Assembly (NCBI GenBank): GCA_963920765.1 | Contig: OY987245.1 | Location: 6,774,727 to 6,838,726 of the forward strand | Direction: 5' to 3' | Length of the DNA: 64,000 nucleotides | Source of the DNA: Ulota crispa | Taxonomy: Eukaryota; Streptophyta; Bryopsida; Orthotrichales; Orthotrichaceae | In this document: piece by piece, positions 35,063-47,210 of the stretch | Position numbering within the stretch: position 1 is the first letter of the stretch | Layout of the letters: every line of letters begins with the position of its first letter | Position numbers and translations under genes: made by a program | The notes under the pieces: model-generated | Databases searched by the model: none | What the model was told of the DNA's origin: nothing | What the model saw: only the letters and a program-made list of their open reading frames with translations

Positions 35063-36041
35063 TAAATACTACTTATGTTGAAAATGATTGCAATGAGTAT
35101 ACCAAATGGTGATACTTGTTCAATGATGGACTCACTTGATACTCATTTGATAGTTTTTTTGATGTAGTGATTTATCATGCCCCCGTTTTTTTCCCGTAAT
35201 ACTCATACTTTAGGAAGATTTGATTTGACAATGGATACTTGTACCGTGTTGCAATATCTAATAGACTCAACTATTAATAAAAGACAAAGAAGAAAGCCAA
35301 ACTCTATGTAGATTTGGGATGACAAAAGCTCATAAAATGTTAAGGAAGAATTTCTTGTTTATGTTAAAGTATTGAGAAAAGGATAAAATCCAATTGTAAA
35401 GGAAATGCTTAGTGCAAATTAATGGGTACTTAACGTAACCATAAGTAGAGAAGTTGGAAATTTATTAAAGCGTATGCCGTGAATAATAGTGTTGTTTGGC
35501 TTCTACTTTCAGAAAGACAAACTTTCTGTGTTTCACTTTATTATCCTCATATCTTGATGTAGTATTTCAAGTTTCTTATTTAAAATCCGTAGCTTATAAA
35601 TATTTTCATAAAATCAAATAATATTGAGAGAATCAAATTCATGCCAATTTTAGAAAGTGCAAATTTGTTTTCCTTGTAACCCAAGTCATAACAATAATCC
35701 CTACGTACTAATTACCAATAATTTTAATGCTTTTGGGAGGGGGGGGGGGGATTTACAATAACGTACTAAAAAAGTGCCAGTATTACAACTACATAAAAAG
35801 TTGTTACACTATATTAGTGCACATCAGCCAAAAACAAATTTGATTTAAAAATGATACTGATTTCAATTCAAAAGCCCCCATCACTAAATAAAAGAACCGT
35901 TTATCTACAACGATGACTCAAAAATGGTTTGGCCCGGACACCGTGACTTTAGAGTGTTTACTTTCTATATGAGTTAAAGCACCAAGGTTTTGAATGAACA
36001 ATAATACCACTAAGTCAAAACTGACACCATTGAAGCAACAG
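35063..36041. other. AT-rich intergenic DNA with a G12 run
   Basis: No gene or repeat family recognised. A homopolymer of 12 G lies at 35739-35750, unusual in this AT-rich background. Confidence 0.5.
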
Positions 36042-36330
36042 TGCTGAATATTGCCTTTAAGTTACGCTAACTACTTTCTCAACATTTTACACTATATATG
36101 CTTATTGCTATTTCAGTAGTCTTCATCAAAATTTACTACAACAAACAAATTTAAAGGGTTTGACAACAACAATGAAGTTGCAGAAAAACAAACTAGTGGT
36201 CTCCAAGTTGTAAACCATGTAAAATTCAAGTATTTAGAGAATTGCATGCACCTTGAAGTGATCACGTGATAAGTCATGAGGTAATTTACCAAAATAAGGC
36301 AACCTAAATGCAATATTCAATGTGGTGTTA
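36042..36330 (+). mobile_element. 285-bp MITE family, copy c
   Basis: The ends GTGCTGAATATTGCCTTTAA and AATGCAATATTCAATGTGGT are diverged inverted repeats. The interior shares AACAACAATGAAGTTGCAG and CAAACTAGTGG with the copy at 3640. Confidence 0.65.
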
Positions 36331-36624
36331 CTAATGTTGAATGTCAACATAAACACCATGTGTCCATTGAGTTTTATCATTTCTTTTAAATTAGTGTTAT
36401 AATAGTTTAGCTTGCACTTAAGTAGCGGTCAACATCAATACTAATTATCAACTAATGAAAATTAGAGTGAGTCAAATAATAGGGTAAATAACGCTATAAG
36501 TTCCATAACATTAAATATCATTATTAGTGTACCTTTGGGATGTATGAGCTTTGGGACATTCCTATGGGGCACTAGAGAGGACCAATTCCATATCCATGTC
36601 TGTAGTGGTTTAACTTTAAATTAC

Positions 36625-37201
36625 AAGAAAATATAAAAAATATCTCTCAATTCTTTCAAAATGTCAAATATACCCCTATATTATTTGAAATATCAAAAAT
36701 ACCCCTAACTTTGTGTAGAAATATCAACTATATTTCTAGTTATCTTTGAAAATATCACCAGTATTCCTAGTTTTTTGTGCCTCTTTGTTACATTTTTTTA
36801 AAATATCAATATGGCAACAAAAATTACTATGTAGTCACTACAATAGCTTTGACCACAATAGACTTACATGCACACACAGAAACACCTTATATAGAGTTTA
36901 AAGAGCTTGCTTCCAAGATTTGACTTGCATTCAACTTACATCTAGTTTTTGCACTTTCCATTATCATCCAAATATTGACAAAAAAATTGCAAAAAGAGAC
37001 ACGAAAGAGTAAGGGATATTTTCCATAATTCAAACAATACAAGGGATTATCTAATGTCTCATAATAAATGAGGGTCCCAAAGAAATAGGGATATAATTGA
37101 TATTGCTACATAAAGCCAAGGATATTTCTGATATTTCAAATAGTTAAGGGGCATATTTGATATTTTGAAAGAATTGAGGGGTGCTTTTGATATTTTCCCT
37201 A
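36625..37201. mobile_element. Inverted-repeat element, ATATCAAAAATACCCC family
   Basis: Arms of about 160-200 bp are built of repeated phrases (CAATTCTTTCAAAATGTCAA, GAAATATCAAAAATACCCC) and are mirrored at the right end (TTGATATTTTGAAAGAATTG). It is 577 bp and non-coding. A second member is at 44248-45014. Confidence 0.65.
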
Positions 37202-37267
37202 GAATAAAAGAGTCAAATACACCAACAGTTTTACACAAGCTTTTAAAAGCTGAAAAAAACTGTGTTG

Positions 37268-37432
37268 GAACCCTCTAAACCATGTAGGTAGTTTGTGTTG
37301 AGTTCTTAGTTTCCAATGCAAAATTCTTCAAAACAACACAAATTTTTGGAGAATTTCAATGCAAAAATTCATTTCAGGGCAAAAATCTACGTTGGAAACT
37401 AGGAACTCAACACAAACTACCCTACATGGTTT
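37268..37432. repeat. Foldback 1
   Basis: The arm CATGTAGGTAGTTTGTGTTG pairs with CAACACAAACTACCCTACAT about 110 bp away. Pairing extends to roughly 40 bp with few mismatches. It would fold into a long hairpin if transcribed. Confidence 0.75.
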
Positions 37433-37554
37433 AGTGATTTCCAATGCAAGTGTCTCCTAGTGTTTGAATGTACTGCCACATGTATTTTGTTTTGAGGTCA
37501 AATTTTAGCAAAACCTTGATCCAATTTTGTTTGTACAATTTATATTTATTTTTT

Positions 37555-37770
37555 GGTAAGCGTACCCAATTCCAACCACCTACCCAAATGCTATTCATAT
37601 GTACTTAGGGTGGTAATTTTAGAACCAAAATCTAGGGATGCCATAGATAGCTTATTTTTGTGTCACAAAACTAAGCTATCTATGGTATCCCTAGATTTTG
37701 GTGTTGAGATTACCACCCTAGGTACATATGAATAGCATTAGGTAGGTGGTCAAAAGTGGGTATAATTACC
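37555..37770. repeat. Foldback 2, near-complete palindrome MITE
   Basis: Of 216 bp, nearly all is paired: for example AATGCTATTCATATGTAC against GTACATATGAATAGCATT and CAAAATCTAGGGATGCCAT against ATGGTATCCCTAGATTTTG, with a loop of only a few tens of bases around 37650. The ends GGTAA/TTACC are inverted. Probably a foldback MITE. Confidence 0.8.
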
Positions 37771-37818
37771 TTTGTATTGCAATTAATTTGTTGTATTTTT
37801 TTATTTGTTACAACATCG

Positions 37819-38078
37819 TATTCGTTAATTTGGGAAAAACAAGTGTCCCACTTTGTATTCCACCTCAAACCCAAAAAGTTACCTTAAACTAGATTTGCAG
37901 GTATCAGATTTAATCTGAGCCACTAAGATTTTTTTTTTTTTGCAAATGCCTCCTCTCAAGTGAGGACACGTGTACAAAAAAAACGCTGCAAACTAGGTTT
38001 GAGGAAACCTCCTCAAACCTTCACTTCAAAATTTGAAAGTCTAAAAATGTACGATTTTTCCCAAATTAACAAATATGG
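37819..38078. mobile_element. Small TIR element
   Basis: TTCGTTAATTTGGGAAAAA on the left and TTTTTCCCAAATTAACAAAT on the right form an inverted repeat of about 20 bp. The element is 260 bp and non-coding. The inner pair CCTCAAACCC/TTTGAGGAAA is weaker. Confidence 0.5.
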
Positions 38079-38131
38079 TGATTTAATGCCATGTTTGGAA
38101 TCACAACTCATTTGTGTTTATGACTTGGCAT

Positions 38132-38283
38132 CACTACAAGAAAACACCCTCTTTTAGGACATTTTTTTTGTCAATCAAGACATGTCAGTTCAAACACTTC
38201 ATTGTCATTTTGGACGTTTTAATGTCAATTTGGATACATTTAGTCATTATGGATGTGTCAATGGGGACGATTTTCTAGGAGTG
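38132..38283. mobile_element. CACTA MITE, 152 bp, with CAT duplication
   Basis: Begins CACTACAAGAAAAC and ends TTTTCTAGGAGTG, the classic CACTA (En/Spm) terminus. An exact 3-bp duplication CAT flanks it (38129-38131, 38284-38286). The interior shares TGGATACATTTAGTCA with the equal-length copy at 48372-48523. Confidence 0.85.
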
Positions 38284-38448
38284 CATGAAGAAGTTCTGCA
38301 GTGAGAGTGATAAGCAATGAGAATTTTTTTTCAATATGTACAAGGGAGTGGGCATGAAATCATTCATTGTTGCAAGTGCATGAATTAATGAAGTTGATGA
38401 GGCCGTCATGTCTTCACAAACTTTTCAATTCATAAATACAAAAAAATG

Positions 38449-38569
38449 GCAATAAATAACTAAGTGACAATAATTACATCACAAATGTATTGACTATACA
38501 ACTATTACAAAATGACTTATTTCATTTGTGTAATTGTAGTATAGTTGTTGTCACTTAGTTGTTTATTGC
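38449..38569. repeat. Foldback 3
   Basis: AATAAATAACTAAGTGACAA pairs with TTGTCACTTAGTTGTTTATT, and inner segments around ACTATACAACTA also pair. About 120 bp; non-coding. Confidence 0.7.
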
Positions 38570-38600
38570 ATGTTTTTCTTCTTATGTATATGTAGTCTTA

Positions 38601-40471
38601 AACCCCTAAATGCCCAAGTGGTCCCTTGGGGACCAAGTGGGGTTTTGGGCACGTACTTGCAACTAAATTACTTTGTATGATTTTTTGAAGCTTTTATAGA
38701 AGATGGGGAATTCAAAGATCTACACGGGCATCTAATTTTTTCTTCATTCCAACATTTATTGAGGAAGTTATGCATGAATTTTTGGAAAATAGGGAAGGGT
38801 GGGCAGCTCAAAAACTTTTTTAAAAATAACTTTTTTTAAAACAAAAATATGTAATAGGTCCTTTAGACTTATATATATGTGGGGGGCTTTGAATCATTCA
38901 ATTTTGATAGATAAGATGATAATTATGAGAAGTTTTAGTTTGCTTGTAGGTATGGTTTCTTGCAAATCCATACCTACTTGCAAACTAAAACTTCTCATAA
39001 CTTTCATCTTATCTATCAAAATTGGATGATTCAAAGCCCCTCAAGGAGGCCAATTTGCAAAAAAATAAGGGGATAGGTGCAAACACCAAGTATTTTTTAA
39101 GGGGGTATTAGTTTTTTTTTAAAATTTTTTAAACACCCTATCATTATATAATTTCCTACTTTGGGTTATTAAAAAAGGGGCTTGCATTACTTATAATTCT
39201 AAATTGATATGAATAAATGATATGGTAAATTAGTTAAAATAAAAAATTCACCTACAATTTTTGTTAGAAATTAAATTTCTTTCAAACTATTTTTTCCCTA
39301 CTAATGACTAATTTCAAGTTTCAACTATAACTTAACAAAAAAGTGCACTCAATACTACTATATTATCTTCCATAAAAATTGTCACCAACGCTCGTTTACC
39401 AAGAAGATATCATATTATTGAATGCTACAATTGAACTTTAGGTTTAGGTCCTTTTTACATGATTGATATGAATGATATATAGATTGCTTTTTGATATTAA
39501 CTTTACTTTAATCTACATTGTTTGATTCAATGTACTATACATGTTTTCACAATATGCAAAATAATATGCTTTACTAAATTGTGGTGCACAACAAGAAATT
39601 CTCAAATATAATTTATATTATGCAAACTCTTTGATAGGCAAAAACATGCAATACATATGTTTGCTTCAAGATGCTATACATGTCTTCAAAATATGCAAAG
39701 TGATATGTTAGAAATATTTTTTGAATAGTAGCCAAAAAACAAAGACAACAGAAATGGCATATGAAACAATTATAAAATCCCAAGTTGGACCCTGAACCTT
39801 GAACAACTAGAACAACAAACAAAGGGCTTGGAGCAAGAACAATCAACTTCCAAAATTAAATGACAACCACCTAAAGCCAGCCAATGGCTATTGTAGAAAT
39901 TAGTAAAATCTATAAAATTATTAAACACTTTGAATATGCCACTCAAAAGGCAGCAACATTTAATACTTTTAGCCAAAAAAAAGAATAAAGAGGGGGTATT
40001 CTAGGTCTAATTTTTTCTAATTGGACCTATTTTTCTATACCCTATAGTAGTTTGAAGACATCTCAAGGTTTTATTGTACCCTATAGTATAAAAAACCAAA
40101 CTATAATTTTTATCTCAAATTTTTTTAGGCACCCTATCATTTGTTTGCACACAGTTTTCTACTACTACCTTTCATTGCACCCCTTGAGAAAGCCCCCCAT
40201 GTATATATAAGTCTAAAGAACCTATTTCATATTTTTTTTAATTTTTAAATGTCATTTTAAAGAAGTGTTTGGACTACCCACCCTTCCCCATTTTCCAAAA
40301 GCATAACTTCCGCAATAAATGTTGGAATGAAGAAAAAATTAGATGCTTGCGCAAATCTTTGAATTCCCCGTCTTCCATAAAAATTTCAAAAAATTGCACA
40401 AAATAGTTTAACAGTATGTACATGCCCAAAACCCCACTTAGCCCCTAAGGGGCCACTTGGGCATTTAGGGA
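38601..40471. mobile_element. PIF/Harbinger-like element with about 300-bp TIRs
   Basis: The left end AACCCCTAAATGCCCAAG follows TTA (38598-38600). The right end CTTGGGCATTTAGGGA precedes TTA (40472-40474). The arms stay similar for about 300 bp (for instance GAATGAAGAAAAAATTAGAT at right, its inverse at left near 38732). The interior holds the foldback at 38883-39040 and no transposase. Confidence 0.75.
38883..39040. repeat. Foldback 4, inside the TTA element
   Basis: GGGGCTTTGAATCATTCAAT and TTTTAGTTTGCTTGTAGGTA pair with downstream sequence to give arms of about 70 bp around a short loop near 38960. The right arm is also present at about 55450-55522 within another TTA-family element. Confidence 0.8.
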
Positions 40472-40474
40472 TTA

Positions 40475-42002
40475 ATAATTGTTATGGAGGGCAATTAGCA
40501 TGGGCTTCTAAAGGCCCCCTCATGTGTGTTCATGACTTGACATGTAAGGATTTTTTCAAGCAGAGATGTATATAACATGAATATTCTAAGGATATGTGAT
40601 GGATGTGCAATTTTAGATTGTGTTGTGAGAGGGGGTTTAGTATAAATAGATAATGAAATTTGTATAGAGAATCGGCTATGTAGATTCAATGTATGAGAGA
40701 CAATACCAAAAGAAATTCACACTATAAAATCGAGTGGATTCACCAATTTTGGGTTTTCCAAAGTTAATAAGAAAACTATGAAGGAGTGGTTTTCTTTCCA
40801 TTTCTAGAAAAACATTTGAACCGTAATGGCTTTTGACATCAAAAGTTTAGAACTAACTCCACAAAGGTTCAAAAAGATACAAAACAATCTGAATAAGAAA
40901 TGATTTTCCTTTTGTCTTATAATAATATTTTTACAAAATGCCCAAGCAAATCAAATATTTCAAAATGATATTCGTTGATTAGGAGGATGCTTTATGGATA
41001 CATTGACTAAATTGTTGACATAAACAAGTGCTTCACCATCAACATTGCCTCATCTAAAATCCTCTTGAGTTTGAAAATGACAACATTCGTTATTTAAAAG
41101 GAGTACTTTGTATTCTTTGATTAGTGGTGGCATTTGGAATCTCCTCAACTACCATGCCAACAAAGTTGTTTTTCTTGATTCATTCAAGAAGCCCTCAATA
41201 GAGACAAGGAATTTATAAAGCTAATTCCATGTTGTTTTGATGAATGGAACAAATAAGAATCAATACTAAAACTACTTATGCTTTTGGGATTCATTCAATA
41301 GAAACTAAATGTTAAAATACACAACTTTTTTGAACATTTAGGCACATTATTTTGAAAATGTCATAAATTCAGGATTTTTTTTGTTAGCCTTCATTTCTAG
41401 GTTAAAATTTGTCATTAACTAGTACAAATACTACAAAATAACTTATCATTAACTAGTACAAATACTACAAAATAAGTAGTGAAGGTCTTTTAGAAATTTG
41501 ATCTTGCTCTGTATGGCTCAAGAGCAATCATCATGCAGACTAGTATTTACAACTGTGACAATTGAAAACAATGTAGTGTATGCTAGTACATGCACTAAAT
41601 ATTTATACTCTATGTACCATAGTCATATACTTTATATATTAATAATAGGACAATGGCATGCAGTACTTGTTTTTGGTTCATTATTGATTTTGTTTTACAC
41701 ATGTACACCTTATCGTGAGGTTTGATCCTTAAACAAAATACAACAACTTAGCTACAAGAAAATATTCAAAAACTAGACCTTAACAAAACCTAATGATTTG
41801 TGTGTACCCATTATAAAACATTCTATAATAACTACACACTCATCACAAAATGTGCAACATCAGGATGCTCAACAAGACTCCAATTTTACAAAACTACCAA
41901 ATATCACTGCCAACTTGTAACTTTTACATATAACATTCAAATTGCATTTTGAAACTTCACACAAAGTGAAATTTTGTGAGTATATTTCTCAAGCCAGAGC
42001 CC
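40475..42002. other. AT-rich intergenic DNA
   Basis: No coding domain or element ends recognised apart from the short tandem duplication at 41411-41481. The ORF 41498-41725 has hydrophobic stretches but nothing recognised. Confidence 0.45.
41411..41481 (+). repeat. Two-copy tandem duplication
   Basis: The block TCATTAACTAGTACAAATAC plus ACAAAATAA is present twice in direct succession with almost no divergence, so it is recent. Confidence 0.75.
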
Positions 42003-42290
42003 CTACATGGAATACTGCGTTGATGTTGCCCCATACTAGTTTCTTGCATTGTACATTTATTTATTGTTGCTACAATAAATTTTGATGAAAATTATTGCTA
42101 CAAACAATTTTTTAAGGGCTTGGCAATGATAATGAATTTGCACAAAAACAAACTAGCCACATTCATGTTGTAAACCATGTAAATTCCAAGTATTTGACAG
42201 TTTGCTTGTGCCTCCAAGTGGTCGATTGATGAAATATGAAGTAACTTACAAGGATAAGGCAACTTGAGTGCAATATTCAGTGTTGTAAAG
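42003..42290 (+). mobile_element. 285-bp MITE family, copy d
   Basis: The ends CATGGAATACTGCGTTGATG and GAGTGCAATATTCAGTGTTG are diverged inverted repeats. It shares AGGGCTTGGCAA, CAAACTAG and GTAAACCATGTAAATTCCAA with the other copies. Confidence 0.65.
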
Positions 42291-43058
42291 AATGTCCAAT
42301 TCTGTAGGAATTGCTGCCTTTATTGTTTAACTATATATGTTCATCCCCTAAGTATTAAATTTTTTAACTTTGTTGTAGAAGCTATAGTGATAAGAAACTT
42401 GAGGTTTTTATAGGTTGGAATTGGAGTAGATTATATTCAAATTTGTGCAAGGTCTCATGTGTTTTTCATGTAAAAGCAAGTTTCTGTGATGTAGTTTTTT
42501 CCAACATTATTTTGCAGTAAGAGAATCTTGATTTCTTATAATGGTTCCAAAGCTAGTTTCCTGTCCTTTTTTCAATTTATCATGCAAGAGAGGTGACGCT
42601 TGCACTTTGTTGCACCTTTTGATGTGTAAGTCTCTTTTTGATCTTCTCTTAGAAAGCAAATTTTGTAACAAAAGTGCCTTAAATTTTTTAAATTTTTCTC
42701 AAGCTTTGAAACCTCCCAATGCCTACATGATATAAAGTACGGAGTACTTGTCAAGAACAACGTACTTCTGTTAGAGAGTAGACATTACAGTCATTTGCGG
42801 TTATAGAAATGTTTTTGTGCTCACTCTATCCTCAAAGTTTCTCATATTTTCCACTTATTCCAATTTCTTTCCATTGTTCCCTAAAGCCTTGCAAATTATA
42901 AGCAATACACTTTAAAAGCTTTATGAAGTTTTTGTTTTTCAAATTATAAGGCAGTCTATATAAATGGGCGGACAAATTTTCTAAGCTGTCAAATGATATA
43001 GGGCAATTTGTTGGAGAATTTTTTTTGAAAACTGTTTAAGTTTATTGCCCTTGGAGTG
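42291..43058. other. Intergenic DNA
   Basis: The short ORF at 42541-42735 encodes a Cys-rich, Leu-rich peptide without a known domain. No splice context or paralog is visible in the window; I do not call it a gene. Confidence 0.4.
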
Positions 43059-43432
43059 TGTGAGTGTTAAAACCTCCCCCTCGAGAAGTAGCGCAAGCAC
43101 AAGTGGGTTTTAACAAAGGTGAGGAAATAATAAGAGGGTGGTTGCAGTTGTAGATGTCAACTAAAAATGCCTTTCAAGCAATGGATTTTTTTCTAATAAC
43201 TCTACAACATACAATGATGAGCAAAACAAATAATGGATTTAAAGAAACGGAGGTTGAGATTACCACTAGTAGAAAATTTTATAGAAAATCAACAAAACTT
43301 CATCTCGAATTTGTTGATTTTATGTGTGACTTTGGTCAAGTTGATTTGGGTACTTTTCAACAAGAGTTTATTGATTTTTTGTTGATTTCTTGTTGATCTT
43401 TGTTAATTTTTGTTGTTAAATATTCTTTTTTA

Positions 43433-43655
43433 TCAATATGTTTTTTTCATATTTTTTATTTTTTATTTTTTATTTATTATTATTATTTTTTGACAGAAAA
43501 AATAAAGTAAAAATCCAAATCTGGCCGACAGGTGCTGCAGTTGCAAGGCAGTTGGCCTCAAGCTGCTTGGGTTGGGGGTCAAACCCCTAACCTCTGGCTA
43601 CCAACTCCACCACCTTACCTTAAGGCCCACTACCACTAGACCATACTCACACATG
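43433..43655 (-). mobile_element. tRNA-derived SINE
   Basis: Read on the minus strand, the head GGTCTAGTGGTAGTGGG (about 43643-43626) fits a pol III A box. GGGGTTTGACCCCC (about 43587-43574) fits the B box, about 55 bp later, the spacing seen in tRNAs. The unit continues to CTGTCGGCC and ends in an A-rich tail (AAATAAAAAATAAAAAATA, about 43492-43433). It does not fold as a complete tRNA, so a SINE head is preferred. Confidence 0.7.
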
Positions 43656-44247
43656 TGTGCACACAATCAATCAAAAAATCTAATTGTACAATACACATCA
43701 ATTACTTTGCAAAGTCAGTAGACTTTGAAGCCTATTTCGGCCTAGAAGAAGACATTTTTTCAAAAAGTTCAAAACTACAAAAAGTTGGTTAATGTAGTCT
43801 ACTTTCACCTCCAACAATTTTTTTCAGATTTGAGATCTTAAATAAAAAGTTATGAGCAAAAATCAAAGAAGGTGTCCAGAAATTTTAAAAAATTATTTAT
43901 TTCCACCCCTTTGATTTTTGTTTATAACTTTTGATTGAAATACATAAATCTCAAAATAATTGTTGCAAGTGATGGTTGGCTTCATTTCTTAAAAAAGTAG
44001 TTTTATTTTTTTTGAAATTAAACTCTTATTAGGTTAAAGTCGTCTCCGTAGTTTGCTAGCTTCAAAAAACATCAAATTTTGAATAGTTATGGAATTAAAA
44101 AGTTGTAATCATACAACCAAAATTTTGAAGTATCCAAAAGATTAAAAAAGATTCTATAATGTTTTGAAGCCTTTTGGATCTTTTTTAAAAATTCCAAAAA
44201 TGTTTCATAAGATTTTAATGATTTTGTTGATCTAATTCATAAAAGAA

Positions 44248-45014
44248 GGGGAAATATTAAAAATGCTCTTTGGTTGTTTCAGAATATGAAATTTACTTCT
44301 CAATGATTTAAAAAATAAAAAATACTCTTGTTTTTTGTCAAAGTATCAACTTTACCCCTTTTATTTTGAGATAACACCAAAAATGCTCTTTTATTTTGAA
44401 ATAGCAAATATACTCTTGTGTCATTTGAAATATAAAAATTTCCCTTTAGTTTTTATGTAAGAATATCAATTAAACTATACCCTCAATTATTTTTGAGGCT
44501 ATTGCAAGTTCCCATAATTCACTTTTTTTATTATAAGCTTTTGTAACTACTAGAACAACAATGGAAATTACTTAAAATAGAGGCAAGTTAATTGCAAACT
44601 CAATCTTGTAGTCAAGTTGTTCAAATTCTTTGTAGGATTTCTGCATATAGATTTATTATTGCAAAAACTATTGCATCAACTGCATAGTGATTTTTATTTT
44701 TAATATAATATTTAAAATAGAATTACACTAAAAGTCACAAAAAAACTAGAGGTATTTATGGTATTTTCAAAATATAAGAATAAAGATTAAATGACATTTT
44801 TACACAAAACCAAAGATAGATTTTTTTTCAAATTACATAAGGATTTATTTGATAATTCAAAATAGTTGAGGTGCATTATTAATATTTTCCTAGTAGATTA
44901 GAAGCATTGTTGATATTTTTGCAAAAAGTCAAGGGTATTTTTGATACTTTTAATCTTTTAGGGACATATATGATTTTATGAAAGAATTAAAGGGCATCTT
45001 TTATATTTTTTCAT
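44248..45014. mobile_element. Inverted-repeat element nested in the CACTA element
   Basis: The left arm is built of phrases such as AAAATGCTCTTTTATTTTGA and the right arm of their inverses (TTTATGAAAGAATTAAAGGG). It belongs to the same family as 36625-37201 but is more diverged. Boundaries are approximate. Confidence 0.5.
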
Positions 45015-45487
45015 AAAGAAATTTTGGTGTTTAAAACAACAAATGTTGTACTTTTTATATAAAACTTTGTTGAACTAATGAAGTTGTGTCCAAAAGTGTT
45101 CAGATCAACAAAAAACTGTTGATTTTCTATTGTTTTATCTTGTCCAAAAGTGTAAAGATTAACAAAAACCTATTGAGTTTTTGTTGTTTTGGTTGTGTTT
45201 TTAGTAAACATTAAAGGCTACTAATGTTAGACCATACCAAATTGTGGAAAATGAAGAAAAAAGCCACACTAATAATTCTAAAAGATTCTAATTTTCTTGA
45301 ATACTTCTTTTATTTTTCAAAAATTCAAAATATTTTCATGTAGTCCAAAAAGAATCTAGAAAGATTTCAAAAACAACCTAAATTATTCTAATAGTTTTTT
45401 ATGAAAAAACATTTTAAAATATTTTAATGAATTACAAAAAGATTCTAAAACAACTCTAATTGAGTCTGAGATTCTATTTTTATAAAG

Positions 45488-45860
45488 ATTTTGAAGTCTT
45501 TAAACAAATTTCATAATTCAAGATTTCAAAAAGATTATCAAAGATTCCAAAATAGATTTTCAAAGGTTCCAAAAAAAAATCTCAGAGATTCTCAAAGGTT
45601 CTCAAAGATTCTTAAAAATTCTAAAAGTATTCTAAAAGATTCTCAAAGATTTTCAAAGATTTTCAAAGATTCTCAAAGATTCTAAAATATTCCAAAAAGA
45701 TTCCCAAAGATTCTCAAAGGTTCACCAAAGATTCTTAAAGATTCCAAAAAGATTCTCAAAGATTCACCAAAGATTCTTAAATATTCCAAAAAGATTCTCA
45801 AAGATTCTTATAGATTCTTAAAAATTCTTAAAGATTCCCAAAAGATTCCAAAATTTCTGT
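45488..45860 (+). repeat. AAAGATTCT(C/T) minisatellite
   Basis: More than 25 variants of AAAGATTCTC, AAAGATTCCA and AAAGATTTTC in tandem. The Lys/Phe/Ser/Gln-rich frame at 45491-45685 is explained by this repeat. Confidence 0.8.
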
Positions 45861-46589
45861 TGATGTAGATAATGGTATCCAAATCAACAAAACATATTTA
45901 GTTTTTTACAGATTTCTGTTAAATTAGTCAATTAGCGTGGGCAAGTGCCCAAAACAACAAGAAACTGTTGATTCTTTATTGTTTTGGAGAGAGTTTTCTA
46001 CTAGTGTATGTGACTTAATTGAATTAGAAAGCAATAGTGGTTGTACCCCGTCGTGAGGTCCCACGTACCCTACGGCTTGGTCATTGATGGTCTCCATCTT
46101 TCTTCAAGCGTAAATGCGGTTGACGTCAAAGTAGCTGGTAAATGACTCTATTCTAGGGACAAATAATCACAACATGCCTAGGGGGGTATTTCCCAATCTT
46201 TACCCTTGGAGCGGTTTGCACCACGTGGTTGTGACGAATAGTCACAACATCACCTATGTGCCAAAAATTAGGTTTGAGAATAACCTTACTCTTGTTGGTT
46301 GACCCTAAACTTGCTAAGGATGGAGCCACAAGGCCTGTTTGTCTCCCACTATGACAATGCGCTATCGTATGCACAAAATTTTGACGTCACAAGAATCAAC
46401 TAATGAAGGATTTTGTAGTTTTGCAAGCTTACTATTCCATCTTAGTTTATTAGTGTAGATAGTAGTTATGAAAGCAAAGAAAGAGTTGGTGGGGAAAACC
46501 AAGGTGGGAGCTTCGTTTTTTACTGATAATGCCCCTTGTCTCTTCTCCTGCTCTGGCTCGAGCGTCGAGGTTGCGAGGGTAGGGATCGG

Positions 46590-46700
46590 CACTGCCGGGT
46601 GACTGTCGGGTAATTGCCCGGTAACGCCGGGTAACGTCGGGTAACTGATGGGTAACTGCTGGTCGCTGGCTGGCCGCTGGGTATCTGCTGGCTGTGGCCA
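46590..46700. repeat. CGGGTAAC short tandem repeat in the third LTR
   Basis: Units like GCCGGGTAACGTCGGGTAAC, about 10-12 bp each, GC-rich. Positionally equivalent to the 20-23-bp array at 26095 of the outer copy. Confidence 0.65.
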
Positions 46701-47210
46701 CGGGGACAGGGCGAGGGGCGACGGCTGAATGCGAGCTCTCAGGTACTAAACGAGCTCTCAAAGGCTGAGCACGAGTTCTCAGAGGCTGAATGCGAGCTCT
46801 CTGATACGGAATACGAGCTCTTAGATGCTAGATGCGAGCTCTCAAAGGCAGAATGCGAGCTTTTCAAAGCTGAATGCGAGCTCGCCGAGGGCTGACAGGA
46901 ATCGACTGCTGACTAGGTGTTCTTGGGGACAGGGTGACTGCCGAATGTGAGTTCTCAAGCAAGCTCGGCCTGTGAATTGACCAGTGTCTGTTCTCGGGGA
47001 TAGGGTGACTGCTGGTTGTGAGCTCTCAGAGCAAGCTCGGCTCGTGAGGGCCGAGAATCGACTAATGTTTGCTCTCGGGGCAGGTGACTGTCGATTGTGA
47101 GCTCTCGGAGCGAGCTCGGCTCGTGAGGGCCGAGATTTGACTGATGGTTGACAAGGATAGACTGCTAACTGGGTGTTCTCGGGAACAGGGTGACTGCTAG
47201 CTGGGAATTT

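Larger units (their letters stand above)
43264..46006. mobile_element. Non-autonomous CACTA (En/Spm) transposon
   Basis: Begins CACTAGTAGAAAA and ends TTTTCTACTAGTG, a 13-bp perfect TIR of the CACTA type. Flanking triplets are TAC and TAT, close to the expected 3-bp duplication. Sub-terminal repeats of a TTGTTGATTT/AAATCAACAAA kind occur near both ends (43290-43440, 45030-45190, 45880-45990). No transposase frame is present. It contains a SINE, an inverted-repeat element and an AAGATTCT array. The host LTR sequence reads across the empty site when compared with the copy at 25211. Confidence 0.85.

Noticed and set aside
43565-43645. Complete tRNA gene on the minus strand
   Set aside because: A and B boxes are present, but acceptor-stem pairing and an anticodon arm could not be made out, and an A-rich tail follows, so SINE is preferred.
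45491-45685. Lys/Ser/Gln-rich repeat protein
   Set aside because: Read-through of the AAAGATTCT array.
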